Source: a virus
Direction: 5' to 3' (one strand)
DNA: 41,530 bases
Virus record (IMG/VR): IMGVR_UViG_3300021197_001010
Location: 1 to 41,530 of that record
Shown here: piece by piece, positions 9,144-18,876 of the stretch
Numbering within the stretch: the stretch's first letter is position 1
How the letters are laid out: each line of letters starts with the position of its first letter
Notes under the pieces: generated by a model
Seen by the model: only the letters and a program-made list of their open reading frames with translations
What the model was told of the DNA's origin: nothing
Databases searched by the model: none
Position numbers and translations under genes: made by a program

Positions 9144-10430
9144 ATGGCGTTACTAAATCAAACACAACAAGAGTATTATTTAGGGAGTAACCACGGTAGT
9201 TATCAATTTGTTTCTTTAGAAGATATAATAAACCAATTTATGATAGTGTATGTTGGTGAAGATAAAATTATACCAAAAGCAAAAAGACTAGACGTTGCTT
9301 TCCACGCACAAAGAGCTTTAGCTGAATTATCTTTTGATACGTTTAAATCTTTTAAAGCACAAGAGATAGCTGTCCCAGCAACTCTTCAAATGACGCTTCC
9401 GCAAGATTATGTTAATTATACTAAAATATCTTGGGTAGATTCCGCTGGTATAAAACACTTGTTACACCCTACGAGTAAAACCTCAAACCCGCCTTCTATA
9501 GTTCAAGACGCTACAAGTGGTATTTATTCTCCTATTATCAGCGGTTTCAATCAAGGGCTTGACACAGATGAAACAAATATTACCTACAGCTCCGGTGTGG
9601 CTAAAGACTCGGTTAACAATCAAGTTGACTTTACATCCACCGCTCAATTTGGAAAATTGAATTGGAGCAATGTAGTTAGTGAGGTTGGTAAATCTTATAC
9701 TTTAACCTACACTATAAGCAATGTTCCTTATATAGACCCATTGTCCTCTGCGGCAATACCAACACTAAGACCAAAAATAATTGATGAGTTTGACAATCAC
9801 GCAGTATTTTCCGATCGATCACAAAACGGAACTTATACAGAAACAATCACACTTAATTTAGGGAGCACAACGTCTCACCCTAGCAGATTTTATTTTGAAG
9901 TTAACTCTTTAACTCCATTTACTGGTAGCGTATCAGATGTAACTTTAGTAGAATCAGGAGACGTGCCATTAAACTCAGAGTCAACAACTTGGTCAAACTA
10001 TAAGTCAGCAACTCCATCTGAAAATCAAGATGATTATCAAGACGATACTTATTGGCCAATGGAAGGGTCTAGATATGGATTAGACCCACAACACGCTCAA
10101 GCCAATGGATCTTTTTATATAGATCAAGTATCTGGAAAAATACATTTTAGCTCTAATATTAGTGGAAAAACTGTGATCTTAGATTATATAAGTGATAGTC
10201 TTGGTACAGACGGAGAAATGCAGGTTCATAAGTTCGCTGAAGAAGCTATGTACAAGTGGATATCACACGCTATATTAGCTGGAAAAGCAAACATTCCAGA
10301 GTACCAGGTTAATAGATTTAAAAAAGAAAGATTTGCAGCTATTAGAACTGCAAAATTAAGATTATCAAATATCAAGCTAGAAGAACTTACTCAAGTTCTA
10401 AGAGGTAAATCGAAACAAATAAAACACTAG
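9144..10430 (+). CDS. Connector / tail tubular-like protein with an inserted beta-rich domain
   Basis: This 428-aa protein has a helical N-terminal part (residues 25-110, with KRLDVAFHAQRALAELSFDT and then PQDYVNYTKISWVD) and a helical C-terminal part (from about 350, FAEEAMYKWISHAILAGKAN). Both resemble ring or tail-tube adaptor proteins of crAss-like phages. Between them, about residues 150-285 form a Thr/Ser/Asn-rich beta-type segment (FTSTAQFGKLNWSNVVSEVG, then TLTYTISNV) that looks like a beta-sandwich, as in carbohydrate-binding or decoration domains. I interpret it as an outward-facing insertion in an otherwise conserved connector. It is followed by the 2064-aa gene after 3 bp. Confidence 0.6.
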   Translation: MALLNQTQQEYYLGSNHGSYQFVSLEDIINQFMIVYVGEDKIIPKAKRLDVAFHAQRALAELSFDTFKSFKAQEIAVPATLQMTLPQDYVNYTKISWVDSAGIKHLLHPTSKTSNPPSIVQDATSGIYSPIISGFNQGLDTDETNITYSSGVAKDSVNNQVDFTSTAQFGKLNWSNVVSEVGKSYTLTYTISNVPYIDPLSSAAIPTLRPKIIDEFDNHAVFSDRSQNGTYTETITLNLGSTTSHPSRFYFEVNSLTPFTGSVSDVTLVESGDVPLNSESTTWSNYKSATPSENQDDYQDDTYWPMEGSRYGLDPQHAQANGSFYIDQVSGKIHFSSNISGKTVILDYISDSLGTDGEMQVHKFAEEAMYKWISHAILAGKANIPEYQVNRFKKERFAAIRTAKLRLSNIKLEELTQVLRGKSKQIKH

Positions 10431-10433
10431 TGC

Positions 10434-13400
10434 ATGCCAGAAATTAAACAGCAGTTTACCGGTGGTAAAATGAACAAGGATGTTGATGAGAGACTTGTTC
10501 CCAACGGAGAATATAGAGACGCGATGAACATACAAGTATCTACTTCGGAGGGGTCAGATGTAGGTACAGCCCAAAATATTCTAGGTAACAAATTAGTAGC
10601 GGATCTCAATTTCTTAAAAGAAGGAGATGTTTGTGTTGGGAGCGTGGCGGACGAAAAAAATGACGCCCTGTATTGGTTTGTTGCTGGAGACTTCACTGTA
10701 GACCAGCAGTCCAACTTAACGGTGCTCGATGGGACAGAAACAGAAGGTATCTCTACCGCAGGGGACTATATATTGGAATATCAAGGTACCGCAACTAATG
10801 TAGTTTTTGCTGATATCTACTACAAAGAAGCCTTTACGTCCAATCCTATCACTCTCCAGATATTTGATAACACTCTTGTTATGCCGTTTAACGATCATGT
10901 TTTTGCCAATGGAGACCTAATCACTTCTATAACTACCACCACCTCTGTTTATTCAGATTTAAAGTTAGAGGTAGTTTCTTTCTCTACGAACAGTGTTGTG
11001 GTATCTCTAGAAAGCCCAGACAGTTTCCCCGCCATCTACACCCAATCAGACATACAGGCGTTTATTGCTGATATAGCTACTGTGTCCACATCAAAAGCGG
11101 TCGCTTTTAGGGAGAAGGCGCTAGGTATTAACAGTAACAAACTAATAACAGGTATTAACATACTAGACGATTTATTATTATGGACTGACGGGGCTACGGA
11201 ACCAAAAAAGATAAACATACCTCGCTGTAAATTAGGGACAAACACTAACCCACTACATGGCACACAACTTATTGTTAATGGTATCGGAAAGGGTATTATG
11301 AAAGAAGAGCATGTGACCGTGATAAGGAAAGGGCCAGCGAAACCACCTGGAATTGGAGACACTTCATCAGGTAGGGGTGGGTTTATTGATGGTAAAACGG
11401 TTTTTGGAGGAAACAACTACGATAATTTTGTAGACCCATTTACTGGGTTGAACAGAGAGGAGGGCACTGACATGTGGATAATAATCGATGAGGACGCCAC
11501 GGGAAACGCTCCAAATCTACTAATAGGGGACGTTCTTAGAATGAATCCTTTTTCTTTAAATGAACCGAACGATTTCACGGCGAGAGTCATTATAAAGCAA
11601 ATAGAGCCAGGTCCTTTTGCTATCCCCTCGTTTGGAACAGCTTCTAGTACCCAAATAGCATATAGAGTTACCATAGCTTCACTATCGAGTGAGGCGGGGA
11701 ATTATATTGAGAAGCATCACTTTAAGTTAGAAGAAGAAGGTAAAGGCTTGTTTAAACGAAAACTACCTAGATTTGCTTGTCGATACAAGTATGAGGATAA
11801 TGAATACTCTCAAGTAGGACCATTCTCTGAGGTTGTGTTTATCCCAGGAGCTTTTGATTATCATCCTAAAAAGGCTTTTAACATAGGTATGACAAATAAC
11901 CTAGAAACACTGACCTTGAGGGATTTTGTAACACCATCACTACCTAAGGACGTGGTGCAGATAGATCTATTATACAAGGAAGAATCTGCCCCTAATATAT
12001 ACGTTATAAAATCTGTAAACAGAGATGATGAGATATGGGAGGCTCCCGGAACTGGATTTGGATTAAAAGGCGCTTACAACGTAACTACCGAGAACATCTA
12101 CCAACAACTTCCATCCAATCAGATTATTCGCCCATGGGACAACGTGCCCAAAAACGCTCTAGCTCAAGATATTGTTGGGAATAGAGTTGTTTATGGAAAT
12201 TATACTCAAGGATACGATATTAGCGACATTACAGGTGAGACGTACTCTCCGTTATTGTCAGCATCTCTAGATGTTAGGGAAAAAAACATAGACAATAAAG
12301 CTCATAAGTCTATAAAGTCATTAAGAGCTTATAACTTCGGGGTGGTATACGGGGATAAATATGGGCGAGAAACACCTGTATTTACTAACAACGATGCGGG
12401 TTTTGAGGTTAGCAAGTCTTCCTCGCCTCAGTCTAGTGCGTTTACAGTATCTCTACAATCACCAGCTCCACCCTGGGCTGATTATTATAAGATATTCGTG
12501 AAGGAGACTTCTAACGAGTATTATAACCTAGCTATGGGGAGAGTTTACGACGCTAGTGACGGTAATGTTTGGATTTCGTTTCCATCGGTAGATAGAAATA
12601 AAGTGGATGAAGATACTTATTTAGTGTTGAAAAAGGGAATCGAAGACAAAGGTGCTGTTCAGGAAGAAGCTAGATATAAAATCGTATCAATAAAAAACGA
12701 AGCCCCCGATTATATAAAAACTGAATACACGTTACTAGCGGAACCTAATTTAGATATAGATGGTTACGCTTTACTCGGAGGCTCATCAACAGGGGCGGTA
12801 GCTACATTCAACTCACCAGCAGAAGCTCCTTACCCTGGGCACACTTCTTTTTCAGTAAAGGTAGATAGATGGGCGGGTCTATACGATCCCACCGCTAACA
12901 ACATGGGTCTTCCTGGGTTAGAAGATTTATGGAATAAACGCGACGGGGATGATATATATGTATCATTCTCTACCCTGGTTAAAGACGCTGGCACTGGAAT
13001 TTGGTATACAAGGGTGTCAGAAAAACGTAAAATTTCTGAGATTAATAAAATAACTACAAGTACCACTGAGGTTTACGTAGTAAGATTCACCGATCCAATC
13101 CGCCCTTCCGAAAGCTGGATTACAGATGGGATAGCTAATAATTTCGCTAACTCTGGACAGTTAAAACCTCACTTCTACAAAAAAGAAGTGTTAAATAAAC
13201 CGGAGTTCGACGGTAGGTTTTTTGTTAAAATTTTAGACGACGATATAATTAGAGCTAATATAGCTAACCCTATACCTTTAGAGCAAGGATACAAAGTGGA
13301 TGCTTCTACCAGTATATTTAAGTTGTCTGACACAAACGCTCCTGGAGTAACAACGGGTACTACAGGGAACTTAACATCCAAACTACCAGAGCATTGGCAA

Positions 13401-16400
13401 TCGCTCCTTAAGTTCGGAGGAAATACTTACGATGGTAAATGGTTTATTGACGAAGCTGCTTTCGCTGGCGTGCAACCTGATAACTCAGACGATATTAGTG
13501 ACTTTATTGCCACAGAAGGGAACACTGAGCTTAGTGATATTTCAAGTTTAAATGACACTTATGAAGACAGTAATGGATTTACTTTCTCCGGGCCTAGTGG
13601 ACGAAGTACAGGTTTAGTGTTTAAGAAGGGTATCCACACAGGGGATTATACAAACTTAACAGACCTAGAGAACGACGGAGGGTATGACTCAACAGGGTCG
13701 AACATGTATTTAAGTTTATCATACTCTACTTTAGCACCCAGCGTAGGAAACACTGGAGCCGGTGGTTACCACGCCAGTCCTAGCTACAGTCATGATGCAA
13801 ATTGGAATGTTGGTAACTCCAATAATTCTTTCACAAGTCACGAAGCTGGTATTGTAAGCAACTTGTCTCCGGGTAAATTATTTAGAATTAAGGGAGATCC
13901 CCAGGTATATAAAATAACTCAGTCAACCAAAAGAAGGTTATACAACTGGAGGGGGGCGAATATCGCACATTCCCTCGTAAACCCAGTAAATGGGAATGCA
14001 GTAAAAACAGATAGGATAGAGTCTCAGGAGACTGGTATGCTAAAGGAATATAACAAAAGACTAAATTATCTCATCAGATATGAGGTGCTTGAGCTCACTC
14101 CGGGGAGCGGTGTACCTGTGGATGCGGTAACAGGGTTCCCTATTGGTAGACTCGAAGACAATACTGCAATTGGTGGGATTAACGCGGTAACAAGTGGTCA
14201 ATTGGAATTTTTAAGTGAATTTAATACTGAGATTGACCCTATAATTAGTGATAACCCCGCTATATTTGAAACCGAGCCGAAAGAAGATGTTGGTTTGGAT
14301 ATATACTACGAAGCAAGTGGACAGCTACCGACTCGACTCACGGTTAACAACTTGGGGGAATTCATATCTATAGGTGCTACTATCACTACGGATGGGGCGT
14401 CTACATTTGCTGATGGAACATTTGTAACCAAAGTTATCGGTAACACTGTTACTCTTTCTAGTAGTATTCTTTATTCGGAATTACAAAGTATAAAACTTAA
14501 ATTTACTAATGACGACGGAACATACTTTTTCGCTGTACCGCTAGAACCGAACAACCCGGGGTCCACAAATAGTATTGAGATTGAGTTAGAACCCGATACG
14601 ATAGGTCTTGGGTGGTTTAACTGTTGGTCATTTAGCAACGGAGTGGAATCTAATCGCATCGGAGATACTTACAACAAGCCGTTTGTTAGAAATGGAGTTA
14701 AAGCTTCTACAATATTATTAGACGCGTACGAAGAGGAAGTGCGTAAATACGGTTTGATTTACTCAGGTATATACAATTCTACATCAGGGGTTAACAACTT
14801 AAACCAATTCGTAGCGGCTGAGAAGATAACAAAAGACATAAACCCAATATACGGTAGTATACAAAAATTACACGCAGGATGGGGACAAGGAGGGGATTTG
14901 ATAGCTCTTTGTGAAGATAGAGTGTTGAAGATATTAGCGAATAAAGACGCTTTGTACAACGCGGACGGAAACACCAACGTAACGTCAACCAACAATGTTT
15001 TGGGACAGGCTATCCCATATTCGGGTGAGTATGGTATATCCAAAAACCCAGAATCTTTTGCTTCTGAAAACTATAGAGCTTATTTTACTGACAAAGTAAG
15101 AAGTACTGTGATGAGACTTTCTGTTGACGGTTTAACGCCTATATCCAACGCTGGTATGCGTGACTGGTTTAGAGATAATCTGCAGTTGAACAACACTTTA
15201 ATAGGTAGCTATGATGATCGACAAGAGGAATACAATTTAACACTACCTGCTTTAAATAAGAGTGTTACTTTTAGAGAGGACACGAGAGGCTGGGTGAGTT
15301 TCAAGTCTTTTGCTCCAGAGAACGCCGTGAGTTGTGCTAGCGAATATTACACTATTAAGAAAGGGAAACTTTGGAAACACCACGTAGAAGATATGCCCCG
15401 AAATACTTTTTACATAGAAGATATCAAAACCCCCTTCGTAGGACCTCACCCTTCCAATGGAAGTGTGGGTAAATATTTTTGGGTGGATAGACAAAACTTT
15501 GTTAATCTAATAAACAACGGGTGGGACGGTTGGAGTGGGTCAACTACTGTTCATTTAAAACAATATAGAAACGGAGAATTAATTTTTGAAGGTGATGTTA
15601 TTGTGTATGGGGTTAGTAGTAGTAATAGTGTCAACAGTATGGTGCATGGAAGAAAAGTAAGTGGTACCGCGGAGGGAGACTTCTTGGTTGGGGATTCTTT
15701 CACAGTAGAATATATGGACAACTTTTACACGAACTCTAAGTTGAGTGTTGTTATGAATAGTAACCCTAGCCATGTCAAGTCGTTTAAGACTATAAACTAC
15801 GAAGGTTCACAATCTAAAATAAACCAAAACTTATTAGATGACCAATACTATAACTTATCAAGTGATAATGGTTGGTATGTTAGTTTGTTAACCACAGATC
15901 AAGAGGAAGGGTCGATTGCGGAGTTTATAAACAAAGAGGGGAAGTGGTACAACTTTATAAAAGGACAATCTATACAGTATGATAACAAAGGAGAAATATC
16001 TACAAACAACAGTGGAGAGATATCGTTCGATCCATCAAGCTTGGCGGTACAGGGGTTAGGAGTTTACGGGGTAGCTCCTGTAGCTGTAACTGGATGCACC
16101 AATCCATTGGCGGATAATTACAATCCACTAGCCACGGTTGATGATGGTAGTTGTATTATACCTCCTCCTCAAACATACCTTTTAGCCGCTATAGACGCTG
16201 GGGCTGTACTGACTCAGGGTGCTGGACTGACTCAATTTTGGACAAAACTACCTGCCGGAAACCTCCCTCCCATAACGTTCCCAGCAGTTCCATCGGTATC
16301 TCATTTGTACGACGCAACAGGAGCGCTGGTCGCTGGTGGGGCAGTTGAGATCCCCGCTGGAAGCTACTCAGGAACACACAAGATACAAGTGCTCAACACC

Positions 16401-16628
16401 GAGGCGGGTAGCACTAGTGAGGTTGAATTCTGGAGCATTGCAGGGTCAACGGAGATTTCACCTAACACTTACTCTGGTGGTGATTTACCCGCGGGAGTAG
16501 AGGTATACATTTATAAAGACGCTCAAGACGTTCCTGGAATCGTTACTTTTGCAGTCAATTTTAATGGGTATATCATGCCCGCTAATGATACCATCTTGGA
16601 TATCAAACTAAATTTCTACTTCGCCTAA
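10434..16628 (+). CDS. Tail stabilisation ('muzzle') protein, 2064 aa, with C-terminal Cys-repeat and adhesin-like end
   Basis: The N-terminus contains KDVDERLVPNGEYRDAMN, the pattern typical of the stabilisation protein of crAss-like phages and distantly like P22 gp10 (packaged-DNA stabilisation). Further typical pieces lie at about residues 1465-1590: LHAGWGQGGDLIALCEDRVL, GEYGISKNPESFA and NAGMRDWFRDN. Large stretches between them are beta-rich (Gly, Thr, Ser, Asn). Near the end, residues C1888-C1907 form one GC..P.A.NYNP.A..DDGSC motif, followed by a Pro-rich linker and a final domain of about 150 aa, probably an exposed adhesin or fibre-docking part. It is predicted to close the tail vertex. 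Its length exceeds what I expect for the family, and the base composition looks richer in G+C than flanking genes. Function is confident at family level; the C-terminal role is inferred. Confidence 0.78.
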   Translation: MPEIKQQFTGGKMNKDVDERLVPNGEYRDAMNIQVSTSEGSDVGTAQNILGNKLVADLNFLKEGDVCVGSVADEKNDALYWFVAGDFTVDQQSNLTVLDGTETEGISTAGDYILEYQGTATNVVFADIYYKEAFTSNPITLQIFDNTLVMPFNDHVFANGDLITSITTTTSVYSDLKLEVVSFSTNSVVVSLESPDSFPAIYTQSDIQAFIADIATVSTSKAVAFREKALGINSNKLITGINILDDLLLWTDGATEPKKINIPRCKLGTNTNPLHGTQLIVNGIGKGIMKEEHVTVIRKGPAKPPGIGDTSSGRGGFIDGKTVFGGNNYDNFVDPFTGLNREEGTDMWIIIDEDATGNAPNLLIGDVLRMNPFSLNEPNDFTARVIIKQIEPGPFAIPSFGTASSTQIAYRVTIASLSSEAGNYIEKHHFKLEEEGKGLFKRKLPRFACRYKYEDNEYSQVGPFSEVVFIPGAFDYHPKKAFNIGMTNNLETLTLRDFVTPSLPKDVVQIDLLYKEESAPNIYVIKSVNRDDEIWEAPGTGFGLKGAYNVTTENIYQQLPSNQIIRPWDNVPKNALAQDIVGNRVVYGNYTQGYDISDITGETYSPLLSASLDVREKNIDNKAHKSIKSLRAYNFGVVYGDKYGRETPVFTNNDAGFEVSKSSSPQSSAFTVSLQSPAPPWADYYKIFVKETSNEYYNLAMGRVYDASDGNVWISFPSVDRNKVDEDTYLVLKKGIEDKGAVQEEARYKIVSIKNEAPDYIKTEYTLLAEPNLDIDGYALLGGSSTGAVATFNSPAEAPYPGHTSFSVKVDRWAGLYDPTANNMGLPGLEDLWNKRDGDDIYVSFSTLVKDAGTGIWYTRVSEKRKISEINKITTSTTEVYVVRFTDPIRPSESWITDGIANNFANSGQLKPHFYKKEVLNKPEFDGRFFVKILDDDIIRANIANPIPLEQGYKVDASTSIFKLSDTNAPGVTTGTTGNLTSKLPEHWQSLLKFGGNTYDGKWFIDEAAFAGVQPDNSDDISDFIATEGNTELSDISSLNDTYEDSNGFTFSGPSGRSTGLVFKKGIHTGDYTNLTDLENDGGYDSTGSNMYLSLSYSTLAPSVGNTGAGGYHASPSYSHDANWNVGNSNNSFTSHEAGIVSNLSPGKLFRIKGDPQVYKITQSTKRRLYNWRGANIAHSLVNPVNGNAVKTDRIESQETGMLKEYNKRLNYLIRYEVLELTPGSGVPVDAVTGFPIGRLEDNTAIGGINAVTSGQLEFLSEFNTEIDPIISDNPAIFETEPKEDVGLDIYYEASGQLPTRLTVNNLGEFISIGATITTDGASTFADGTFVTKVIGNTVTLSSSILYSELQSIKLKFTNDDGTYFFAVPLEPNNPGSTNSIEIELEPDTIGLGWFNCWSFSNGVESNRIGDTYNKPFVRNGVKASTILLDAYEEEVRKYGLIYSGIYNSTSGVNNLNQFVAAEKITKDINPIYGSIQKLHAGWGQGGDLIALCEDRVLKILANKDALYNADGNTNVTSTNNVLGQAIPYSGEYGISKNPESFASENYRAYFTDKVRSTVMRLSVDGLTPISNAGMRDWFRDNLQLNNTLIGSYDDRQEEYNLTLPALNKSVTFREDTRGWVSFKSFAPENAVSCASEYYTIKKGKLWKHHVEDMPRNTFYIEDIKTPFVGPHPSNGSVGKYFWVDRQNFVNLINNGWDGWSGSTTVHLKQYRNGELIFEGDVIVYGVSSSNSVNSMVHGRKVSGTAEGDFLVGDSFTVEYMDNFYTNSKLSVVMNSNPSHVKSFKTINYEGSQSKINQNLLDDQYYNLSSDNGWYVSLLTTDQEEGSIAEFINKEGKWYNFIKGQSIQYDNKGEISTNNSGEISFDPSSLAVQGLGVYGVAPVAVTGCTNPLADNYNPLATVDDGSCIIPPPQTYLLAAIDAGAVLTQGAGLTQFWTKLPAGNLPPITFPAVPSVSHLYDATGALVAGGAVEIPAGSYSGTHKIQVLNTEAGSTSEVEFWSIAGSTEISPNTYSGGDLPAGVEVYIYKDAQDVPGIVTFAVNFNGYIMPANDTILDIKLNFYFA
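16095..16154 (+). repeat. Single copy of the GC...NYNP.A..DDGSC motif inside the stabilisation protein
   Basis: Residues C1888 to C1907 match the consensus of the 19-copy repeat in the secreted protein encoded at 35797-38292: a Cys, then NP, A.NYNP.A, an acidic pair, G and a final Cys. It is a coding motif, not a DNA repeat. Confidence 0.8.
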
Positions 16629-16643
16629 TTAACTAACTACACT

Positions 16644-17003
16644 ATGCCAATAACACAGTTACAGCTTCCTTTTGATAGTATAAACACCTCTGCTCAAGTA
16701 GGGGACATCGTCTATTACTCGTATGCAGGTACTTCAAGTGGGGGTTTTGAAAACACAGCTCTATCTAACACCACTGCACTAGGTCCTATTGTCAGTATTA
16801 ACGAAAGCTCTATAACAGTAGAATTTAACGACACTTTAATTCAGCCGCCACCACCAGGTTCTTTTATTTCGTTTGCCAAAGATAAGAGAGTTAATACAAC
16901 ACACTTAGTAGGATATTATATGCAAGTCGACTTTGAGAACGACTCTAGGGATAAAGCTGAGATATTTTCGGTTGGAGCAGAGGTAACGGAGAGTAGTAAA
17001 TAA
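16644..17003 (+). CDS. Small putative virion protein
   Basis: This 119-aa protein is beta-rich (VGDIVYYSYAG, SSITVEFNDTL) and ends with LVGYYMQVDFENDSRDKAEI and FSVGAEVTESSK. I have the impression of having seen this ending in small structural proteins of marine phages but cannot name a family. It lies 15 bp after the stabilisation protein and 11 bp before a larger appendage-like gene, so a tail-appendage or fibre-adaptor role is plausible. There is no signal peptide or membrane segment. Confidence 0.6.
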   Translation: MPITQLQLPFDSINTSAQVGDIVYYSYAGTSSGGFENTALSNTTALGPIVSINESSITVEFNDTLIQPPPPGSFISFAKDKRVNTTHLVGYYMQVDFENDSRDKAEIFSVGAEVTESSK

Positions 17004-17014
17004 TAAATAATAAA

Positions 17015-18826
17015 ATGACTAGTAAGATAATAAATAGTTTTGATTTAGATTTATCGGATATTCCTGCTGCTGGAGAGAGTAGGGCTTTTTCAATTGTAGG
17101 AGATCCAGGCTCAGAGTTCAAGTTGGTAATTAAAGATAATACCACCGGTTATTATTATAACTTTGTAACCAATCAAATGCAAGTTGCTGCTTCTAGCTTC
17201 GAAAAGAGAATGCTTAGTGACTCGTATACTGGAAACATAACTTTCCCAGCGGTTACCGGTACTGATGACCAGTACGATATCTATCTTTACGCAAAACCAG
17301 GTACTAAGCACGCTGATTATGCTGAGGCTAGGTTTGGAGACGGTTCGTTAGACATTAATAACTCGAGGGGTTCTAGCTCTTTGATGATGCAGAAGGTCGT
17401 GTATCAGTATGCGGCTTTAACGCTAACGCTACAAGGTTACTCGATCGGGGGAGCGGTAACTGGAACCATGGCAACAGACACTGTTTCTATTGATAGGGGG
17501 AAAAGTAAAGATATAACAGCTTTTTCTATGACGTGCACAGCAGGTGCAACCGCTGCTTATAGGATTTTAAAACAACCAGTGGACATGGATATTTTAGCTT
17601 TTATAGAACCAAGGGTTGGGGCAGCGCCGATTGATTTACCGGGGGAAAATATATATCCAGCTATTAGTGGCACTGATACTATAGATGGAGCGGTTACTAG
17701 TGGTGCTAAAGTCGTGATGGATAATAATGTTGCTACCAACTTAGTTGTTGGTGACAAAATAACGACCGCCGTAACAACAGACACGGTTAACGGAGCAGTT
17801 ACCAGTGGAATAAAGGTTGTAATGGACAATACCGCTGCTGCTAAGATGGCTGTTGGAGATCAAATAACTGGAAACGCATATCTTGATGCAAATATAGTAA
17901 CTGTAGTTGCATTAAATCCAGATGGCGATAATGACCTAGAGTTCTCTATGTCTGAGGCCGTTGCTATAGCAGATGGGGTAACACTAACATTTAGCTCTGA
18001 ACTCAATAGAAACCTTACTACGGTTTTAGCATTAAATCCAGATGGCGATAACGTGAAAGAGTTTTCAATGTCTCAAAGTATACAACTACGTGATGGAGCT
18101 ACATTAAGTTTTAGCAACCAAAAAAACTACAGATGGCCATTAGATAATATTAACAAACTAGGAGAAGATATGATTATTGTTGCCGATACAAATGTTACTG
18201 CAAATTCGGTTATATCTAAATATCAAGACACAGTAACATTATTTGCGGATACCGATCAAGAAGAAATAATTATAAAGCATGAAACTCCTATATTAGACAC
18301 TCTTGCACAAAAACCAACAATAGTAAATGGTTTAGTATCGGTCCAAACAGGAGCTGTTACGTTTGACAAGCAACAAGTCTTAGCTCTAGCTGGAGATACC
18401 TTGAAAATTGGTGGTTACGGTGCTAACGAAATACTAAGACTATATGGTTGGGAAATTAGGTTTTTAAATTTAGCTATCACTTTAACCGCTCCTACAACCA
18501 CAACAACAGAAGTATCTGCTGGCGGAAGTTCTGCTGATATAGCAGTATCCGACAGAGAGGGCGTTATTAATAACGTTTCTAGAGTTGGAGGTATAGGTAT
18601 TAACCCATTGCTGCAAAATCCACTTATTACATCTGGTGGAGGTGCTGACGGGGCGGGCGATTGGACTATGGATGCTGTTCAAACTTTAGAAAATGGTATT
18701 ACGTTAACCGTGGAAAATACAGGTAGAGTTGCTACTATAACTGGTAATATCGAAATTATAAAAGCTGGTACCGCAAGTCAAACGTTGAGATTTGATGTTA
18801 ACAAACTTCTTTCTACATCGGCTTAA
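17015..18826 (+). CDS. Putative tail appendage / fibre-like protein with internal duplication
   Basis: This 603-aa protein is dominated by Thr, Ala, Val, Asp and Gly, as in beta-structured phage appendages. Within residues 220-370 a module is duplicated: DGAVTSGAKVVMDN recurs as NGAVTSGIKVVMDN, and ALNPDGDN followed by EFSMS occurs twice, 40 codons apart. At DNA level 23 bases are identical (17909-17931 and 18029-18051). A second Thr/Gly-rich region (about 490-560) precedes a beta C-terminus. Location after the stabilisation protein and before cargo genes suits an appendage. I recognise no enzymatic motif or chaperone domain. Confidence 0.6.
   Translation: MTSKIINSFDLDLSDIPAAGESRAFSIVGDPGSEFKLVIKDNTTGYYYNFVTNQMQVAASSFEKRMLSDSYTGNITFPAVTGTDDQYDIYLYAKPGTKHADYAEARFGDGSLDINNSRGSSSLMMQKVVYQYAALTLTLQGYSIGGAVTGTMATDTVSIDRGKSKDITAFSMTCTAGATAAYRILKQPVDMDILAFIEPRVGAAPIDLPGENIYPAISGTDTIDGAVTSGAKVVMDNNVATNLVVGDKITTAVTTDTVNGAVTSGIKVVMDNTAAAKMAVGDQITGNAYLDANIVTVVALNPDGDNDLEFSMSEAVAIADGVTLTFSSELNRNLTTVLALNPDGDNVKEFSMSQSIQLRDGATLSFSNQKNYRWPLDNINKLGEDMIIVADTNVTANSVISKYQDTVTLFADTDQEEIIIKHETPILDTLAQKPTIVNGLVSVQTGAVTFDKQQVLALAGDTLKIGGYGANEILRLYGWEIRFLNLAITLTAPTTTTTEVSAGGSSADIAVSDREGVINNVSRVGGIGINPLLQNPLITSGGGADGAGDWTMDAVQTLENGITLTVENTGRVATITGNIEIIKAGTASQTLRFDVNKLLSTSA
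17909..18051 (+). repeat. 23-bp exact direct repeat, copies 120 bp apart, within the appendage gene
   Basis: Identical 23-base copies lie at 17909-17931 and 18029-18051, in the same reading frame (120 bp = 40 codons). They encode ALNPDGDN. Flanking codons have diverged while the protein pattern is kept, pointing to an older duplication with later conversion or constraint. Confidence 0.85.
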
Positions 18827-18876
18827 TAGTAAATAAACAGTGAGAACTGTGATAATAAATATACAAAAATAAAATT

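Noticed and set aside
11036-11416. 126-codon - strand frame inside the stabilisation gene
   Set aside because: Complete overlap with a long confident gene, no leader, no recognisable domain.
18837-18850. Short inverted repeat ACAGT-GAGA-ACTGT before the 247-aa gene
   Set aside because: Only five pairs and no T tract, so it is too weak to call a terminator or operator.
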